Shown piece after piece: positions 41,196-42,792 of a stretch of DNA of 42,792 nucleotides. Location of the stretch: assembly GCA_025210175.1 (NCBI GenBank), contig JAOASF010000127.1, forward strand, positions 1 through 42,792. Reading direction: 5' to 3'. This stretch comes from Crocinitomicaceae bacterium (GTDB lineage Bacteria; Bacteroidota; Bacteroidia; Flavobacteriales_D; Crocinitomicaceae). A program made the translations under genes and the position numbers. The notes below the pieces were generated by a model. That model searched no databases and was not told where the DNA came from. It worked only from the letters and a program-made list of their open reading frames with translations. The first letter of the stretch is position 1, and each line of letters starts with the position of its first letter.

Positions 41196-42792
41196 ATAAA
41201 TTCCATTTTAAATTCACGGACCAATTCTGGCCCATATTGTAAATTCCGAAGTACTTAAAACGCGACAAATGATCGAAGTACGCTTCATTTGTGATGTTGT
41301 TTCCAACTACGCTAATCGACAAATCATTCGTTTTGAAACTCCATTTATACCCTGCACGTGTATTCCAAAGCAAATAGGCGTCGGTCGGTGTTTCAAACTG
41401 AGCAACGAGGGTCACTTTCAGAACCTGAACGGCCTCCATTTCGAAATAAAAATTACGCATTTTGCCTTTTTTCCTTCCATTTAGGCGAAGGGTGTAGGTT
41501 GCTTTTTGTGCTGGGATAAATGGGAGGTATTCTCCTCGATCCGTTTGACCTAAAACGTAGGCATAATTTCCTTTCAACGAAATCCAATCCAATATCGCTG
41601 GGTGTACTGATAAATCTGTTTCCAAACCACGCAATTGAGCATTCTGCTGCTGAAAACGATATAGATCAAATCCAATGTATTCCTGATCCGTTGGCGCGAG
41701 ATAGATGTAATTTAAAAAACGGTTTAAATAACTCGAAACGCCCCAGTCTAGCCAGTTTGTGCTGTAAGTAATCCCGAAATCTGCACACAGGTTTTGTTCC
41801 ATCAATAAATCGGGATTTCCGATTTCATATCGAATGGTTCCTTCATGCAATCCATTTGAAGAAAGTTCCGCCAAATTTGCAGGCCTAAAACCACTTGAAA
41901 GATTCGTTTTAAAATTAAATCGACCCACTTTTCTCTGAACTCCAAGAGCAGCATTGCCAGCTTTATAAACTCTAGCAAAGGGTCTGATAGAACTACCTGG
42001 ATTATCGCCCCCTGAATTCAAATTACCTGTTTGAAAAGTTTGAATTCCATTCAAATCACCTCGAATTCCACCTTCCAGATGAAATTTTCCTAATGACCGT
42101 TTATGAAATAGAAATACCGCAAGATTTTGCATGTCGGCATCGGGAACTATGGATCGCGACCCCAAATTGAGATTTTTCTGAATAAATCCTTGTGTTCCGA
42201 AAATCCATTTCACCTTTCGATTAGGTACAAATTCCCAACTAAATGAGTGATTCAATGTTGACAACAACATGTCCAGCGAAATTTTACTTCCACCTTCCTG
42301 TTCTTGTCGATCATTCATCTGAAAACCAATATTCCATTTAAGTTTCCCTCTTTTCAAAAACCAGATATTCTGAGAACTCAACGTATTCAAGTAAACTGTA
42401 TGGTGTGGCATCTGAAAGGTTCGGCTTTGTCTCGAGTCTTCCGGTAAATTTGTAGTGGATGTCTCGAGAATAAAACCAAAATTGTTCAGAGCAAAGGAGT
42501 AATCCAAAGAGGATAGAAACTTGTCCTTTTTATAGGTTAATCCCGTCTTGGCATAATATCCATTAAAACGAGAGTTCAGAACTCTATCGTTGAATCCATC
42601 TGTATAATCCGCGTGAGAATCCATGCCCGCTCTGAAGCGAAACTTCCATTTATAATTTGAAGTTTTGTATCCAAAATCGGTTGCTGTACCACTGGTATTG
42701 CTGAAATAACGAGTCGATACTTCCAGTACAGGTCGGTTAATTGCGGCAGGTTTTTCTTCCAAAATATGGATAACTCCCCCCATTGCCTCTGG
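41182..42792 (-). CDS. TonB-dependent outer-membrane receptor, C-terminal part (cut by window edge)
   Basis: This is an active-transport receptor of the outer membrane, energised by TonB. The visible 536 codons start in the plug domain (PEAMGGVIHI, matching the usual AMGGVINI end of the plug) and continue through a 22-strand barrel with alternating aromatic strands (FRAGMDSHADYTDGFNDRVLN, read in parts; KTNLSSGFRPANLAELSSNGLHEGTIRYEIG, read in parts). GNPDL-type loops and the C-terminal strand end in NLKWNLYGKK. The frame is open to the right edge, and the ATG at 42783 is not the true start. The substrate is not evident; the FRPANL region is typical of siderophore and vitamin receptors. The gene overlaps the downstream lipoprotein gene. 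Confidence 0.9.
   Translation of the reverse strand, partial: PEAMGGVIHILEEKPAAINRPVLEVSTRYFSNTSGTATDFGYKTSNYKWKFRFRAGMDSHADYTDGFNDRVLNSRFNGYYAKTGLTYKKDKFLSSLDYSFALNNFGFILETSTTNLPEDSRQSRTFQMPHHTVYLNTLSSQNIWFLKRGKLKWNIGFQMNDRQEQEGGSKISLDMLLSTLNHSFSWEFVPNRKVKWIFGTQGFIQKNLNLGSRSIVPDADMQNLAVFLFHKRSLGKFHLEGGIRGDLNGIQTFQTGNLNSGGDNPGSSIRPFARVYKAGNAALGVQRKVGRFNFKTNLSSGFRPANLAELSSNGLHEGTIRYEIGNPDLLMEQNLCADFGITYSTNWLDWGVSSYLNRFLNYIYLAPTDQEYIGFDLYRFQQQNAQLRGLETDLSVHPAILDWISLKGNYAYVLGQTDRGEYLPFIPAQKATYTLRLNGRKKGKMRNFYFEMEAVQVLKVTLVAQFETPTDAYLLWNTRAGYKWSFKTNDLSISVVGNNITNEAYFDHLSRFKYFGIYNMGQNWSVNLKWNLYGKK

Noticed and set aside
1..42792. tRNA, rRNA, transposase, integrase or phage genes
   Set aside because: None was recognised on either strand; small structured RNAs below visual detection cannot be excluded.

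Overview
The window reads as a chromosomal segment from a Bacteroidota bacterium, most likely order Flavobacteriales (Crocinitomicaceae/Fluviicola-like is a guess). The signs are many PorP/SprF-type and type IX secretion (T9SS) cargo proteins with both type A and type B C-terminal sorting domains, a TonB-dependent receptor, many lipoproteins, DUF4290, flavobacterial DnaJ and MurA variants, little evidence of Shine-Dalgarno sites, and repeated -7 boxes of the Bacteroidetes form TAnnTTTG. The genes are mostly core genome. I saw no rRNA, tRNA, CRISPR array, transposase, integrase or phage gene.

Layout. 1-1210: grpE-dnaJ chaperone operon, with dnaJ cut by the left edge. 1232-4924: an outer-membrane TSP3/SPOR-like protein, then the DUF4290-murA-thioredoxin operon; MurA carries Asp where the usual catalytic Cys sits. 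5009-13325: a T9SS neighbourhood. A giant PKD-repeat cargo with a type B sorting domain is transcribed divergently from an M43 metalloprotease, a PorP/SprF protein and a PorE-like TPR/propeller/OmpA protein. 13409-19513: iron-sulfur L-serine dehydratase, a soluble double-PAS histidine kinase, a META lipoprotein and purL. 19724-28311: lpdA, a DUF4350-like secreted protein, a small lipoprotein, a T9SS type A cargo, dipeptidyl peptidase IV and citrate synthase, several ended by clear terminators.

28388-28907 holds the most unusual element. It is an array of four complete 123-124 bp units plus a 25 bp partial fifth unit, between the gltA terminator and the 3' end of priA. It is not coding. Each unit keeps an imperfect dyad with an apical stem. 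A 57-nt segment recurs exactly at an offset of three units, which points to segmental duplication within the array.

28930-42792: priA, a secreted lipoprotein, a two-module VOC protein, a patatin/Omp85 type Vd protein with a TTG start, an RlmL-like rRNA methyltransferase, another T9SS type A cargo, a membrane-anchored unknown, a CAP-domain secreted protein, and a small lipoprotein gene overlapping the end of a TonB-dependent receptor cut by the right edge.

Functionally the window mixes housekeeping (protein folding, cell wall, purine synthesis, TCA cycle and 2-oxoacid dehydrogenase, replication restart) with cell-surface and secretion genes. Function calls rest on motif recognition by eye; no database search was run.
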